Shown piece after piece: positions 1-12,751 of a stretch of DNA of 64,000 nucleotides. The notes beneath the pieces are model-generated. The model was given only the letters and a program-made list of their open reading frames with translations. It was not told where the DNA came from and made no database searches. This DNA comes from Dichetophora obliterata (taxonomy: Eukaryota > Arthropoda > Insecta > Diptera > Sciomyzidae). The number at the start of each line of letters is the position of its first letter. Positions within the stretch are counted from its first letter, which is position 1. The translations under genes and the position numbers were made by a program. Location of the stretch: assembly GCA_963920525.1 (NCBI GenBank), contig OY986439.1, forward strand, positions 31,196,319-31,260,318, written 5' to 3'.

Positions 1-1900
1 AAGAAAAACTAACATAGGTTACATTAGTCTCTTTCCTAAAAAATTTGGTAAATGACAACATAAATTCAATTATCTAGCATTAACAAATAATAAAAATGCT
101 AGCCTTAAAAACAGGCGATGCGAGCGTTTTTGCTATGTTTTTCCCAGTGTGCAGTGTTTATGTAAAATTGCCATACAATATTTTAATTAATTTCTATTTG
201 CAGATATATTAAATACATCAATTTGTGATTACAAAAGCGCAATGGTTTTTTTGACGATTTTATGGATATGGCTTCATGCAAAAGTCATCGAATATTCGAT
301 GAATTAAATACGAAAATTAAAATTTTTTATTCCAAATGTCAGCAGTTATTTAATATTAAAATTATTTTGATATTTTATATAGCATGGTCACAACAAGCTT
401 AACTGAACCCATGGGTACAAACACCCGACCCCACACTGCCGTAGGTCGTAAAAAAAACAAGCACAGAGAGTTTTGTAACATGATGGTTTTTTATTATTAT
501 TATTATTTTTGTTACTTTTTTTTCGGTGTGGTGACGTTTTGCTCTCTGGCAGTTAAACGCTGAACATACGAAATTGGTTGAAAATGTTTATGGCCAACAA
601 ACTGGATGGCATAGCATAGCTTGCAGAAGAGAAGCAGTAAAAGAAGAAGAAGAAGAGCTGAATGGAATGAATCCGACACCAGTGGAAGTCAGCTGAAAAC
701 GAATGACAAACAGGTGTCAAAACTGTGGCAGTAGGTGAAGTTTATTTAGGGTTTATTTTTTTTTTGTTTTCTTTTTTGCATATAATATTTAATTTTTGTG
801 CAGTTCTAAATTTTTCATAGCTTTGAGTGAATTTTTATTGTTGACCATTTTATATGAAAACTTTTGCTTTTGGCATTTAACTAAATTGGCTTGAAATTTA
901 TTTTGAGTGCTTTATAAATGTTTAGCTTTGTTACTTAACTTTACGACAACTTTAAATTTAAACAAACCATATTTTTTTATAAGAATCATAAATTTATCAC
1001 GTAGCTATAGTATTTGCACGTTTTACCGATGAATTCATTTCGAACAGCATTTTTTCAATACCATTTGTTTAGCAGTGAAAACACATGTTTGAAAAAAACA
1101 CATTTTTAGCACAAGAATGTTGCTGTTTAAACATTCTATCGATCATTAGCAGAACAAATGTTAAAATTGTAGAATATTCTCGCTAAAATATTTCAATTTT
1201 TCACTTTAACTCGCTTGGTTTCGGTTGGGTTCTTATTTAAAATATTAAAAAAGTAACATTAAATTAATGTGACATTCTTTACTTTATAACTCGTTTGTGA
1301 AATATGAGAACTTTAAAGCTATTTGGCTATTTGCTTTTAGTCGGATTGTTGGCTTAAAAATTTTTTTTTACTTTATTTTGTACTAGCAGCAAAATTTTAT
1401 AATTAAATTTTAGTTCAGCATCATGAATATTGGTCACATGTCGGATATTATAAAATTCACATAATTAAGGTGTTTTTACGCCGTTTAACGAACATTTTAA
1501 AGGCTATGATGTACTAATAGTTATTGAATTTCAAACACGCTCAATATTATCTACCTAATTATATATCGGCTTATTCTGTAAATATGTTGTATTATTCATA
1601 AATTAATTTTAATATTCGAAAACTTTCTCTACTTCGTTCGATAGGAAATGGATTTGGTACAGTTAATTGTTTTTATTTTTAAGCAATTTTTATTAAAATT
1701 AATTTGTAACAAATTGCATATGTGAAAATTTATGTTAAATAGTTTTTATTATTATATTTTATTTTTTTAAGGATTATTTTTATTTTTCTATTCTCTATTA
1801 CATTAAATATTTTTTTTAAATAAACATATATGTCGTCAATTTTAAAGCATCTGTATTTTTTTAATGTAGGGACTTAAAAACAGGTAGAAACTAAAAACTA
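1..1900. other. AT-rich stretch without recognisable gene
   Basis: I see no coding region, tRNA-like fold or clear transposon ends here. There is a short ATT run near 491-515, an AAG run near 641-655 and many A/T homopolymers. It is best read as intergenic or intronic DNA. Confidence 0.6.
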
Positions 1901-1959
1901 TTTTATTTATACTAAAGCAGCCTCATAAAATATAACAAAGTGAATACATTTTCTTAATG

Positions 1960-2720
1960 GTTTTTATTCAAAACGACCTCTTCTTAAGCCCAATAAAAAA
2001 ACCTTATTGAAATTTGACCTTTTTTTATAGATAAAAATACATAATTTTAAAAATAATATTATTGCTTTTATAAAAAAAAAAATTTATTTTAAAAAGTTTC
2101 GTGTTGTGTTTAATAAGAAAACTTGTAAATCTTAAAAGTATTTTTATTGATATTTGAAAATAAATCTTATTGATTTGAAAGACTTCCTATAAGTTTTAAT
2201 AAGAAAATTTTTTCATTTTGAAAACATTTTTGTTGATATTTAAAACAAAATTTTATTGATTTAATACGACCACTTTTACAATTCCCAGCACGTAAAAACA
2301 AACTTTTATGAAAACCTATTATTTTCAAAAGGTTTGTGATTACTTATAATAAGAAAATTTGTAAATATCAAAAGTATCATTATTAATATTTTAATTATTA
2401 TTATTTTAATTATAATATTTTTTATATACTTTTATACATAATATTATTTAATTAGTTGTTATCTATTTTTTATATGCGGCATGTAAAAGATTTAAGTCTA
2501 AATGTCAACAATTTGTCTAAAATAATAAATAAATAAAATAAATAAAAAAATTAATGAATAAGAAAAATTAAGAATATTTGAAAAGAAATTTTATTGCTTT
2601 TATTAAGAAAACATATTAGTTTTTAAAGCATTCTTATTGAAATTTAAAACAAAAACTTATTGATTTAATAAGATCACTTTTATAATTCCCTGTGCGTCAA
2701 AACAGCCTTTTATGAATTTA
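1960..2720. repeat. Imperfect direct repeats in AT-rich DNA
   Basis: A motif of about 75 bp occurs near 2240-2315 and again near 2640-2715. Both copies read TATTGATTTAATA, then a GACCACTTTTA-like block, then AATTCCC and a run ending CTTTTATGAA. Related words (AATAAGAAAA, TTATTGAAATTT) recur between them and just upstream. This looks like an old interspersed repeat or a decayed tandem duplication. No protein or terminal inverted repeat (TIR) was recognised. Confidence 0.5.
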
Positions 2721-3008
2721 CTAATGATCGTTTTCGGGTGAAAAAGAACGATTTTGGCACTCAAAATAATTTAACCATCATTCGACGAACTAAAATGAAT
2801 CTTAAAATCAAACATTTTTTTACTCAGAATTAAAAATTGATTAAAAAAGAATTGTACTTTATCAGCAGTCAAAAATAAACCCTTTTTGAGTCAATCGCTG
2901 GACTTAATCAGTCTATTCAAAATAACCCTTTTTTGTTCGGAAGTGATTTCACAAAAAAACTAGAAAAGAACGGCAACAAAAAAGTATGAAATTGACTCTG
3001 AAATCTCA

Positions 3009-3085
3009 TCGCCTCTGTGGTGCAGTGCGCTAAAATGCGCTGACACGGCGAACACGTTCAGGTTCGATCCCAGGTGGTGGAATCA
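3009..3085 (+). mobile_element. tRNA-like (SINE head) fragment
   Basis: The segment has a pol III A-box-like word (TGGTGCAGTGCG) and a B-box (GGTTCGATCCC) at the right spacing, but no paired acceptor stem. It is therefore a tRNA-derived SINE head or tRNA pseudogene rather than a working tRNA gene. Its sequence differs from the other tRNA-like heads in the window, so it may be a separate family. Confidence 0.5.
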
Positions 3086-3645
3086 CAAAGATTTCGGATG
3101 AAGCCTGTAGCAGGGCCGAAATTGCAATTAAATCAGGTAGTGATGTTTTTATTGTCATATTGAAAATGTTGTTGATGTTATTATTTCTTTGGAAAAAATT
3201 CGTTGGAGCAAATAATTGTTCTAACTTGACCTCAAGCTGAATAAACGATTTTAAACTATCAAACAACTAGAATTTGTATTTAAAATCAAGAATAATTTAA
3301 AGAATGAAACATAGAATTTGTATTTAGATCAAAGAAAATTAACATAAAAGGATTGTTTTACGAACATTGTGTTTTAAAATGCGATTTTGTAAAACTACTA
3401 GAGCTTACCAGTGGTTGAAATTCGATCTTCTCGCATACATTCTCTGTTGATTCTATACTTCTATACAAAATGAATATCAAAAAAATATGTTCCTCATACA
3501 AATTTGGCCTAACTTTTACTTTTCTAATGAATTAGCAACTTCTTCTGTCGCTCAGAAGAAAGCGTTGTGAGTGAAAAACTAAAATTAGATACATAATTTT
3601 TTTCCTCTATCTATGTTCATCAGAGGAAGTAAGCAAACTTACAGT

Positions 3646-4647
3646 CCGAACAGAACCAAAAGTCGTAACGACTTGTGATGTCGAACACCCAACAAAACAC
3701 ATGCAAGTTAACGAAGACGTCCAAGATGAAATCGCTGAGCAAGAGTCGTAACGACTTATCGCTAGAGTAAAATTAAATAGATTCTATTCTAATTTTTCTC
3801 TAACGACCGACGATTTCCTCTCTGAGTACAATTAGTGCTGCCATATTTTGCAAGCAGTTGGGTATGTTCAAAGACAATTTCATAGTTTTTGCTATGTTCT
3901 CACGTTTCTTTTTTGTTTCTGTTTCATTTACACAACAACAAAAACATGGCTGCTAACAAAACTATGATATATAAAAGCAACCCTGCATCGTCAGTCGCAA
4001 TCACTTTCATTCTGGACTGGTTCTGTGTGTCTGGCGACCAGAGAGGATCGCCGGTCGTAACGACTTTTGATTCTGTTTGGGCTCTAAATCTACTGCAATA
4101 TAAGATACTGCAATTGATTCTGTTCGGGCTCTTATATTGCAGTAGATTTAGAGCCCAAACCGAATCAAAAGTCGTTACGACCGGCGATCCTCTCTGGTCG
4201 CCAGACACACAGAACCCGTCCAGAATGAAAGCGATTGCGACTGACGATGCAGGGTTGCTTTTATATATCATAGTTTTGTTAGCAGCCATGTTTTTGTTGT
4301 TGTGTTAATGAAACAGAAAAGAAACGTGAGACGATAGTTTTGTTAGCAGCCATGTTTTTGTTGTTGTGTAAGTGAAACAGAAATAAAGAAGAAACGTGAG
4401 AGCATAGCAAAAACTATGAAATTGTCTTTGAATATACCCAATTGTTTGCAAAATATGGCACCACTAATTGTACTCAGAGAGGAAATCGCCGGTCGTTAGA
4501 GAAAAAATATCTCTATTTAATTTTACTCTAGCGATAAGTCGCTACGACTCTTGCTCAGCGATTTCATTTTGGACGGCTTCGTTAACTTGCATGTGTTCTG
4601 TTGTGTGTTCGACATCACAAGTCGTTACGACTTTTGGTTCTGTTCGG
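3646..4647. mobile_element. Foldback element: ~1 kb near-perfect palindrome
   Basis: The left arm (from CCGAACAGAACC at 3646 to about 4104) is repeated in reverse complement on the right (about 4132 to 4647), with a loop of roughly 30 bp around 4105-4131. The right arm carries an additional internal duplication near 4330-4400 of the block containing GTTTTGTTAGCAGCC. The word AAGTCGTTACGAC recurs several times in both orientations. Mirrored reading frames on both strands are a by-product of the palindrome. No transposase is visible. This matches a foldback-type DNA element; the TSD is not clear. Confidence 0.75.
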
Positions 4648-4679
4648 GCTCTTAAATTGGATAGGAAAACTACCTCGTA

Positions 4680-5010
4680 GTGACCGTAGCCTACTGGTAG
4701 AGTGCGTGGCCCGTAAACTAAAGAGTCGCCGTTCAAAACCCAGCTCAGATAGAATGTTTCTTCAATAGAATTAATATTTCTGTTCGGCCATCACCTCTCT
4801 GCAGACAATGACAAACCTCTGAGAGTAAAAATTGCCATGTAAAGTTTCTTGAGAACATAGGCCGTTTGGAGTCGGCATAAAACTCATAGGTCCAGTTCTC
4901 GATCATTTGTGTTCAAACGTTTAATAACACTCAGAACACAATTGAACCATAGAAGCTCGGTCAAAGTCCTTTCATGAACCCTGTTCTCACCCGCCTTGAA
5001 AAAGGCAGAG
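4680..5010 (+). mobile_element. tRNA-derived SINE, family B, copy 1
   Basis: It begins with a tRNA-like head (A-box TAGCCTACTGG, weaker B-box CCGTTCAAAACCC) and continues into a tRNA-unrelated body with GAGAGTAAAAATTGCCATGT and GGAGTCGGCATAAAAC. The same head and body occur on the opposite strand at 37,322-37,666, so this is a repeat family and not a tRNA gene. It sits directly beside the foldback palindrome. The 3' end is approximate. Confidence 0.75.
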
Positions 5011-5269
5011 TAGTGGCGTTATTTTGACACTAGGCATTTGTCAGGTGTTCTTACTACCGACTTTTTTAAGACCACCTTATTTTGAAGTCCGAGAACAGCC
5101 ATTTTCAAATCGATGTTCATCAAATTTCCTTTATCTGAATGGTCAATTAAGTGAATTTGGAGAAATGAGAAATGTTTTGTCACGTTTCAATGTTTTATGT
5201 TATTTCACAAAACTTTTAAAATATTAAATTTGTGCTCAAAAAATAGACCAAAAGTTATTTTTGTTTGGC

Positions 5270-6728
5270 CAAAGACAATGGCCAGTGGACGGATAGCAGT
5301 CAGGAATCCCTTGAGTTGCTTTTAAAGGCGCATTTTCCTGGCTGTACCGAGGCTCCAAACACTGTTATAATACGAAGACATAGGACAACTCCGCTACAGG
5401 TTCCACACGACTTAATAACGTCGGACGGAATCGTATGGGCTATAAACTCGTTCTCGGGATACAAATCTCCGGGACCAGACGATATAATTCCTGCAATGTT
5501 GCAAACGGCTGAATCGCGAGTCGTCCCATGGCTGAAGAATATATTTAACAGATGCATCAGGCTAAACTATGTACCTGTGGCTTGGAGGATAGCGAGGGTT
5601 GTATTCTTACCAAAAGCAGGTAAGAGTAACCATCCCTGTCCGAGAGACTAAAGGCCTATAAGTCTGACCTCCTTTGTACTCAATACGCTTGAGAAACTGA
5701 TTGACTTGCACCTAAGAAACAATTCAATCCACGAAACACGAAAGGGAAATCGGTTGAAACGGCACTACATTCCCTAGTAGTAACCCTAGAAAAAGCCCTC
5801 CACCACAAGGAATACGCACTCGGGGCGTTTCTAGATATCTCAGGTGCATTCAACAATGTATCAACCACCACAATTCTTAGCGGAGTACGTGAGTACGTGA
5901 ATAGAGGCACCACCGGCAATAAACCTATGGTTAGACAAGTTGCTAAGCTGCAGAAAGGTGCGGGCTGAGTGGGGCACTAAATCCATGGTAAGGGAAGCTC
6001 GCAGTGGGACACCCCAGGGAGGGGTCCTCTCGCCACAACCATGGATTCTTGTAGTTAATGAACTACTCGAAAAGTTCGCAGGTAGATCCCCGAAGATAAC
6101 TGCCTATGCAGACGACATAAGCATAATTATAGTAGGGAAATGTCTATCAACAGTAAGCTCCATAATGGAGAGCACACTCAAAGATGTACTTAGATGGTCA
6201 AATTCAGTCAGTCTTAGTATTAATGCAGAGAAAACGGATCTGGTTCTGTTCACGAAAAGGTGCAAGATGCCACAGTGGATACCACCGAAATTGAACGATA
6301 TACGTCTCATACCGAAAACTCACACAAAATATCTAGGAGTCGTCCTGGACAGCAAGCTGTCATGGAAAACCAACGTGGAAGAAAGGGTGAAGAAATCCAC
6401 CATTGCGCTATGCACATACAAGAAGATGCTAGGCAGTACCTGGGGTCTCTCACCCTTTCTGATGCACTGGATCTATGTAACGGTAGTGCGTCCTATTCTA
6501 CTCTATGGGATTATTGTGTGGTGGCCGGCTGTGAACAAATCAACATTCCTCAGGCACTTGGAGAAAATTCAGCGGCAAGCAGCGCTATGCATATCGGGGG
6601 CACTGAAGTCAACTCCAACTAAATCCCTTGAAACCATTCTAAGTATGGACCCCCTGGACATACACGCAAAACTAATAGCTGGAAAAACGGCACAACGCCT
6701 TACGGCGGCAGGCAACATGCACATTTAA
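5270..6728 (+). pseudogene. Reverse transcriptase domain of I/LOA-like element (broken)
   Basis: Reading frames in order show the pre-palm linker (GYKSPGPDDIIPAML), the LPKAGK block, the palm motif FLDISGAFNN, then TPQGGVLSP and the catalytic YADD box near 6107-6118, followed by the thumb (KYLGVVLDSKLSW, RPILLYG). These are hallmark RT motifs. Frame changes and stops lie around 5650-5940. The last ~790 bp (5940-6728) is one open frame. It acts, when intact, in target-primed reverse transcription; here it is a fossil. Confidence 0.85.
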
Positions 6729-6797
6729 AATTTTGGACATTGTACAATCGGAAAGGATCTACTTAGTAGCACGGACTACATGGTGCCTCGCACGATA

Positions 6798-6895
6798 GTC
6801 AATGTGACCAAATGACTGGTGCAAAATGACTGGTGACCAAATGACTGGTCCCCAGGGACGAACTCTTCTGTGACCAAATGACTGGTGCAAAGGTA
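6798..6895 (+). repeat. Short repeats of GACCAAATGACTGGT between RT and RNase H
   Basis: The word GTGACCAAATGACTGGT or a close variant occurs four times in about 90 bp, twice followed by TGCAAA. The block sits exactly between the RT stop at 6728 and the RNase H start. It may be replication slippage in this copy or an element-specific spacer. Confidence 0.65.
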
Positions 6896-6919
6896 TAGAA
6901 CAAGCACAGCAGGCGGTCA

Positions 6920-7671
6920 ACATATTTACAGACGGCTCCAAAATGCCGACGGGGGTAGGTGCGGCGGTGTATTGCTCAGAGCCTAATATAAGGCAGCCAT
7001 ATAAACTGCCGAACCACTGCAGTATCTTCCAGGCGGAAATATTTGCCATAAGGAAGGCTGCTGAGATAGCCCTCAGCACGGACACACAACACTCTTACGT
7101 CAACATTTTCGTTGACAGTCAAGCGGCGATCAAACCCATGCGCTCCGCTAGCATCAAGTCCAAAAGTGTCTTGGCTGGCAAAGATGCACTAGATGCACTA
7201 TGCGTTTCCAAGAGAGTGCGCATCTACTGGGTCCCTAGCTACCAGGGCATCGAGGGAATCGAGATGGCAGATGGTTTAGCAAAGGAAGGCGCCGGGCTGG
7301 AATCAGAACTCGCAGAACATGTACTTACTCTGCTACAAGAGCTGTACAGGAACCTTGAAAGAAGAGCCACACTAGCAGTGAATCGTAGATGGAGAGATAC
7401 GACATCGTGCAAAATCTCGAAAATCATGTGCAATGCACAATGCGAAAAACGAACTCTGTTCATCTTGGCACGCCCGCGCAAAGATTGCAGGACACTAGTG
7501 GGAATGCTTACTGGTCACTGCATGACGGCAACCCACGCGAGGAAGCTTGGCATCACCACGGATGATAACTGCAGGAAGTGCAAGGAACCGGGCACAGTGG
7601 AGACCCTGAAGCACCTACTATGCACATGCCCCGCCCTACTTAGATCGAGACTAAAATACCTAGGCTCATAA
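6920..7671 (+). pseudogene. RNase H domain plus C-terminal tail of I/LOA-like element
   Basis: The frame shows FTDGSKMPTGVGAAVYC (first catalytic Asp), a conserved Glu in the FQAEIFAIRKA helix, DSQAAIKPM (second Asp), then VPSYQGIEG where most family members have VPGHxGIEGN, so the usual His is replaced. It continues to MADGLAKEGAG and the tail TGHCMTATHARKLGI with a CRKCKEPG...HLLCTCP zinc-knuckle-like motif. The stop is at 7669-7671. RNase H normally removes RNA from the hybrid during integration. Confidence 0.85.
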
Positions 7672-8110
7672 AGATGTAGCCAGAGTGTCTCTGGAATCCC
7701 TCCTTAGATTTGCGAATTCAACGCAAATCTTTAAAGACTTTTAAATAAACACAAAGGCTCCTTCCAAAGGTTCGCTACCGGTACCACTAAGGACCTGAAT
7801 TGGTCTATGTGAGCCTTCACGAAGGTATCCGGTTTAACCTAACCTATTTTTGTTTTAATTTTTTCTTTTTTCAATTTTCATTTCCCCACTCTTTGGTACA
7901 TATAATTTATCTGAAAAAAGTTTTGACACAAAACTCAATAAACAGTTTTTATCATTAAAAATCATGGGCTACCACCCCCTTTATTTTTTGTATAAAATTT
8001 AATTTTTCAAAATTTTATTATATGTTGTACAATGTTCTACAATTTAAAAAATAATTTCTGTGAAAAAAAATGTTCAAATATTCCAAACTACATTGTCAAA
8101 TTTTAGTCTT

Positions 8111-8530
8111 ATACTACGTTAGCATTGAGCCAAATGACTCATTTCAGCCCATTTGGCCAAATGAGAAACGAAGCCAACTCATTTCCCATACAAATTCTCA
8201 GTTGCAATTCAACTCATTTAAAACATTTGCATGAGATAAGATACGTTTTTAAAACTTATTACAAACTATTTCGAATGCATTCAATGGAGAATGTATAAAA
8301 AAACACCGAACACTCTAAAAACAAAGGAAAACGCCAAATCATTTGAATACACGTGTATCAATATCAACTAGTTAAAAAAAATAAAGCAAAGAACTAGTTG
8401 TCAAACGAAATGAGATACTTTCGCAAAAAAAAAACAATGTAAGCACTTTTGAATGACTGATTCCAAATGAGTCATTTTTATTGCTGTCAAAAAGCACAGC
8501 TGTCGAAAGTAATCATACAAATAAAATTAC
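8111..8530. mobile_element. 420-bp insertion flanked by 14-bp direct repeats
   Basis: The word CAAATTTTAGTCTT occurs at 8097-8110 and 8531-8544, as a TSD would. The enclosed 420 bp holds CCAAATGACTCATTT near its left end and CCAAATGAGTCATTT near its right part, and ends in an A-rich stretch. No coding sequence is seen. A 14-bp duplication suggests a retroposon, but the family is unknown. Confidence 0.5.
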
Positions 8531-8549
8531 CAAATTTTAGTCTTGTACG

Positions 8550-11500
8550 ACCAAAACCATCTGAAATATAGCATTTTTAGCATAATGTACACGTTAAAAG
8601 TAGGACTGGCAAAATACTTATAGGCTATCATGATTTCGTTGAAATAACAAATAGTTTGGTACCTATATCGTCTTAATCGGCTCAGTGGTTCTCGCGTGAC
8701 CTCCGTGCAGTGTCACAACGCTTTTGATAGTAAAGATAGATAGATAGATAGTATAAATAGATGGATAGTCTAATACAATCTTGTATTGGCTAGGCTACAA
8801 AACCTAATTTATGCTTATAACTGAATTCTGGCAACTCCCCTCAAAACATTTGCAAAGAAAATCAATCAACACTGTATGACAGCAAGAATCTCTCTGAAAG
8901 CAACTACACAACATGGCTGTCGTGTTATATTGAGAGAAGCTCTCGCGACAAAGAGAGGAAACCTTTGTTTGCTGCTGTATTGTTCTGCTTGATGAATGTA
9001 AGCATTAAATCAAAAACGTGAATTTTGTAATGATTAAAGAATAGACTTTTCGAAAAACTTAGTAAGCTATAACACTGGAAATTATCATAGGAATTGAATA
9101 ATCAAAGAATTATTAAAATTATTAAAATTATCAAATTGTCATCAAAGAACTAATATAAAAAATTATCAAAAAATAATCGGTTCAGCGGTCACCGAGCTTG
9201 TCTAGCTTAAAATTTTGTGATTCTCCTTTTATATATGAGTATAGATATAGATATACTCTATCCCGATAATATTTTCCCTCAGGAATCTATTTTCGTTTCA
9301 TATAAAAAACAAAATATTCATTTTGTTTTATTAAACACGAATAAAAGGTTTATATTTTTCTAAAATTATGTTTAAAGTTAAGTAGTTTTGGGCTATACAT
9401 TGTTCCAATAGTTATTGTTTAAATATTTTACTAATGAATTTTTCCTGACACCACATCTAGCAGCACTTTCTTAGCAATATATCAACTAATGCGCACACAC
9501 TTTATAATAAGTCTTACATTCATTCTCAACTTTACCGCGGCCGGGTAAAATAAAACTTGCAAAACACCAATAGTTTTACTGTAAATTCATTTGTCCGTTT
9601 TTGTTCCAGCTTAAAAATATCTGTTTTTTTTAGCTATTCGTCCGCATTTTTGCAAGCCCATCTATTTACCTGTATCAAACTTTATCCGTTTGTCGGTATG
9701 TTTGCTTTTGACAGCCCGTCCACTACACATTTATTTAATTTTGCAATATAAATCAGAGCACAAAAAAAATCACCTAAAGTCTTAAAAGAATTCTGCAAAA
9801 AGCGGTTTACTGTGTAAAGTAGAAGTCATCAGGGATTTAGCGGCCATGCATGAACAAATGTAATTCAGAAATGTGTACAGGTGTTGGAGGACTCGCAGCT
9901 ACATTGTATTTAAGAAATACTTGGTTACGTCATGTGTACATTTACCACTGGGTTTTTTCAGTATGCTCTTAAAAGCGCTCATTAATACATACTTAATATG
10001 GGAGAGTACATGGTAGAAGAAAACAAGTAGATGCACCAGATGAGAGCATACTGCCGGAAATGTCAAAACGAAGCAAATGTTTTTATTTCTTTTCTTTTGT
10101 TTCCATTCGCCACACAACTGAATTTGACAGACATGGCAGTATGGGAAGAGAGCACAGTCAGCGCTGCAATTACTTCTATCCTTATACCATGGGAGAGTAT
10201 AAATGTGCAAAGCTACCTAACACCGCAATAGAAACAATGAGAAACTCTATAGAAGAGGAAAAGAAAGATAAAGCTTTATGATGATTGTGAGCCTAATAAT
10301 TTAATGAAGCAATGATTTTTATGATTGGTTTTTTTTTGGCTACTTTATAAATTTAAATATTGATAACTTTTAGGAGTGGTTTTAAAAAAATAAAGGATGC
10401 AAGATTTTAAGTTAAGCATGTAGCTTTATATAAAAGAAAGACTTACTAAAATCAGTCAAGTAGTTTTTAAGTTTAGCGTCGTCGCAGATACGTGAGAAAC
10501 CTTTTATATAATAGTATAGATATAGTTAATCATCATCGGCATCCATGTCCGTCTGTGATCACAAAAACAACCGTAATTTTTTATCTACTTTTTGTAACGA
10601 AATCCAATTTATAAGCTACGTTTTCAAGAACATGTATCAAATTGGAAAATGAGCCATCAGATGAAAACCACGCCTTCCTACTTTATACTCTGTTATAGCT
10701 TTATTTTTTCAGTTAGTTTTTCTTAATAGAATGAAAAAGATTTCTTTCTGTAAAATTTTTAATTATTTTGTATTATCTATAAGAAAACCTAATAGAGTGA
10801 ATACCTTAATTAGGTGTATATCTTAAATTGGTATTCGTATATATAATTTCATAATTAAATCTTATTGATTTTGTGTGCTAGTTTTTGGTTCTGTGAGTGT
10901 TTTCCAATCATTCTTAGCCGGCATATCTTCCTGCACAAAAGTGTTTATGGCCTTAAAGTTGTCATGTCATTAAAATGTTTCCAATATCGTCTAGAAGGAT
11001 AGAGATTTTCTATATATTTACAAGAGAGAAGTGTCAAGCAAAATTGATATGTGTAACATTGTTTTGACATATTTGTATCTTCATTATAAAGTAATTTGTT
11101 TCAGAAATTGCCCCTCATCTAGCCTGCTCTCACATACTCATACAGGTTGTTGTTACAGTGTGTGGAAAAGTTTTTTAATTATAAATTGATAGTTTTATGA
11201 TAAAAGGTGTAGGATGAATAAACTATTTTAACGAAATTTTCCAGTTTAAGGGCTTAAGTAAATGTTTATCTTAGAAGTTATTGATATTAGAGATAACTCT
11301 TTTGTCCTAATTTTGATGTTATTGAATAATGCATAGGTAATTCATTTAAGGTTTGCTTGTTCTAGGAAAAGTTTTCTCATAAAACTTCAAGCACTTTAAA
11401 TATGTATTTGTTGTTTTTTTTTTATTCCTCTCTTTTCACTCAAATTGGCTTGTTTAAACCATCTGCGTTGCCTTTTGTGCAGCCATCAGCAGTGAAAATA

Positions 11501-12700
11501 ATCAATAGTTTGTTTGAGTTTGAGCAATAAAACTGCAATCGTACGTACTCATTGCTTTAGCGGTGTTTTAAACTATTTTTTGTCTATTTGTATGTTTATT
11601 TTTTACACTCAACTTATACGGATTTTACAGCAATTTCAGCACAAAATTTCACCGCCTTCGATATAAATGTTATGCAAATTTTTGCTGACGCCCTTTTTTG
11701 TAGTAAAATGTATCTTTGTAGCTAAGCTACTCATACCTTGATAGTGTGCTTATTCAATGCAGAATATTTTAATGCTGTAACTTTTTTTTTTCATTTTTTT
11801 GGTTGCATTTTTTTTTCTTTTAGTTTTATTTTCGTCTATGTTCCATTTGCATAAAGTAAAAGCGCGCAAAGAAAGTTCACTGATTTATGTGTGAACGAAA
11901 AATAGATGCACAACAATTCATTAATATTATTATTGACTTTTCTGCACAAGCACAAACATAAAAAAAAAAGTACAAAAGAAAACAAGCACATCCACGAATT
12001 TTATGTTATCCCAGAGATACAGATATTTTTTTATGACTTTTGTTTGCCAGCTACTTCAATTAAGTTGTAGTTGTTTTTGCATTTATTGTTCCTCTTTTTC
12101 TTGGCTATGATTTTTGAGTGAAAGTCGTGGATTTGAAGTGAGCAATAATTAGTGCTAGTGTTTGTCGTAGGGCTAAGCAGGGTTAAGGAGTTTAATTGAC
12201 TGTTCAGCCGCTTTTGCAATTGTTTGTTTAAGCTTGAGTATTGCGATAATTATATATGTAGCTGAATAACTACTGCCATAGATTGGCAAGAAAACTCAAT
12301 GCGGCTTAAGTTGTTTGTCTCGCATGGCTTTTAAACTCATATTTAAGGTTTCTTCTAGAACTAGTTGGACTTATAAAAAGGTGCATAATAATTTTAAAAA
12401 AATCACCTCAATCATTAAAGGTGTCAGATAATGACACTTTAAGTGTTAAAACACATATACACACAAACAGTTAGCCTTTTAGCTTGATTACTGCATTGAT
12501 GATTCGGTCCGTCTACCTGCGTGAGGCACTTTGTCAACATGTTACAAAAATCAACAACAAATGCAGTCAAAGAACTTTTCTGACTGACTGGCTATCAACT
12601 AATGTGCATCTTTTTAACTGTGTATCTGTGACATTGCGTATCTGTGTATTTTTGAAATCAATTTGTCTGCTTGTCTGGCTGTCTATGCACCTGCTTGCTT
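8550..12700. other. Gene-poor AT-rich region
   Basis: About 4 kb without a coding region I can support. It contains a GATA microsatellite near 8727-8753, the word TATAGATATAGATATA near 9240-9255, and a CATGTCCGTCTGTGATC word near 10,543-10,560 that resembles the dispersed motif at 45.7 kb. Short open frames here are AT-driven and lack domain motifs. Confidence 0.55.
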
Positions 12701-12713
12701 ACAGGTCTGTTTG

Positions 12714-12714
<1 letters not shown>

Positions 12715-12750
<36 letters not shown>
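12715..12750. repeat. TA microsatellite, target of a MITE
   Basis: An alternating TA run interrupted by a single G precedes the MITE at 12,751, and TA resumes after 13,060. Insertion into a TA tract is expected of TA-targeting elements. Confidence 0.85.

Positions 12751-12751
<1 letters not shown>

Larger units (their letters stand above)
5267..7844 (+). mobile_element. I/LOA-like non-LTR retrotransposon, 5'-truncated copy 1
   Basis: A 5'-truncated retrotransposon flanked by an 11-bp direct repeat TATTTTTGTTT (5256-5266 and 7845-7855). It carries reverse transcriptase (RT), RNase H and a C-terminal zinc-knuckle-like tail, then a short 3' UTR ending in TTTAACCTAACC. RNase H downstream of RT points to the I/R1/LOA side of non-LTR elements; the clade is inferred by eye. 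The endonuclease half is missing and the reading frame is broken in several places, so the copy is dead. GC content is visibly higher than in flanking DNA. Confidence 0.85.

Noticed and set aside
3889..4308. Overlapping plus (139 codons) and minus (121 codons) frames with nearly the same protein
   Set aside because: They are mirror images caused by the palindrome; no domain, and both strands cannot be the gene.
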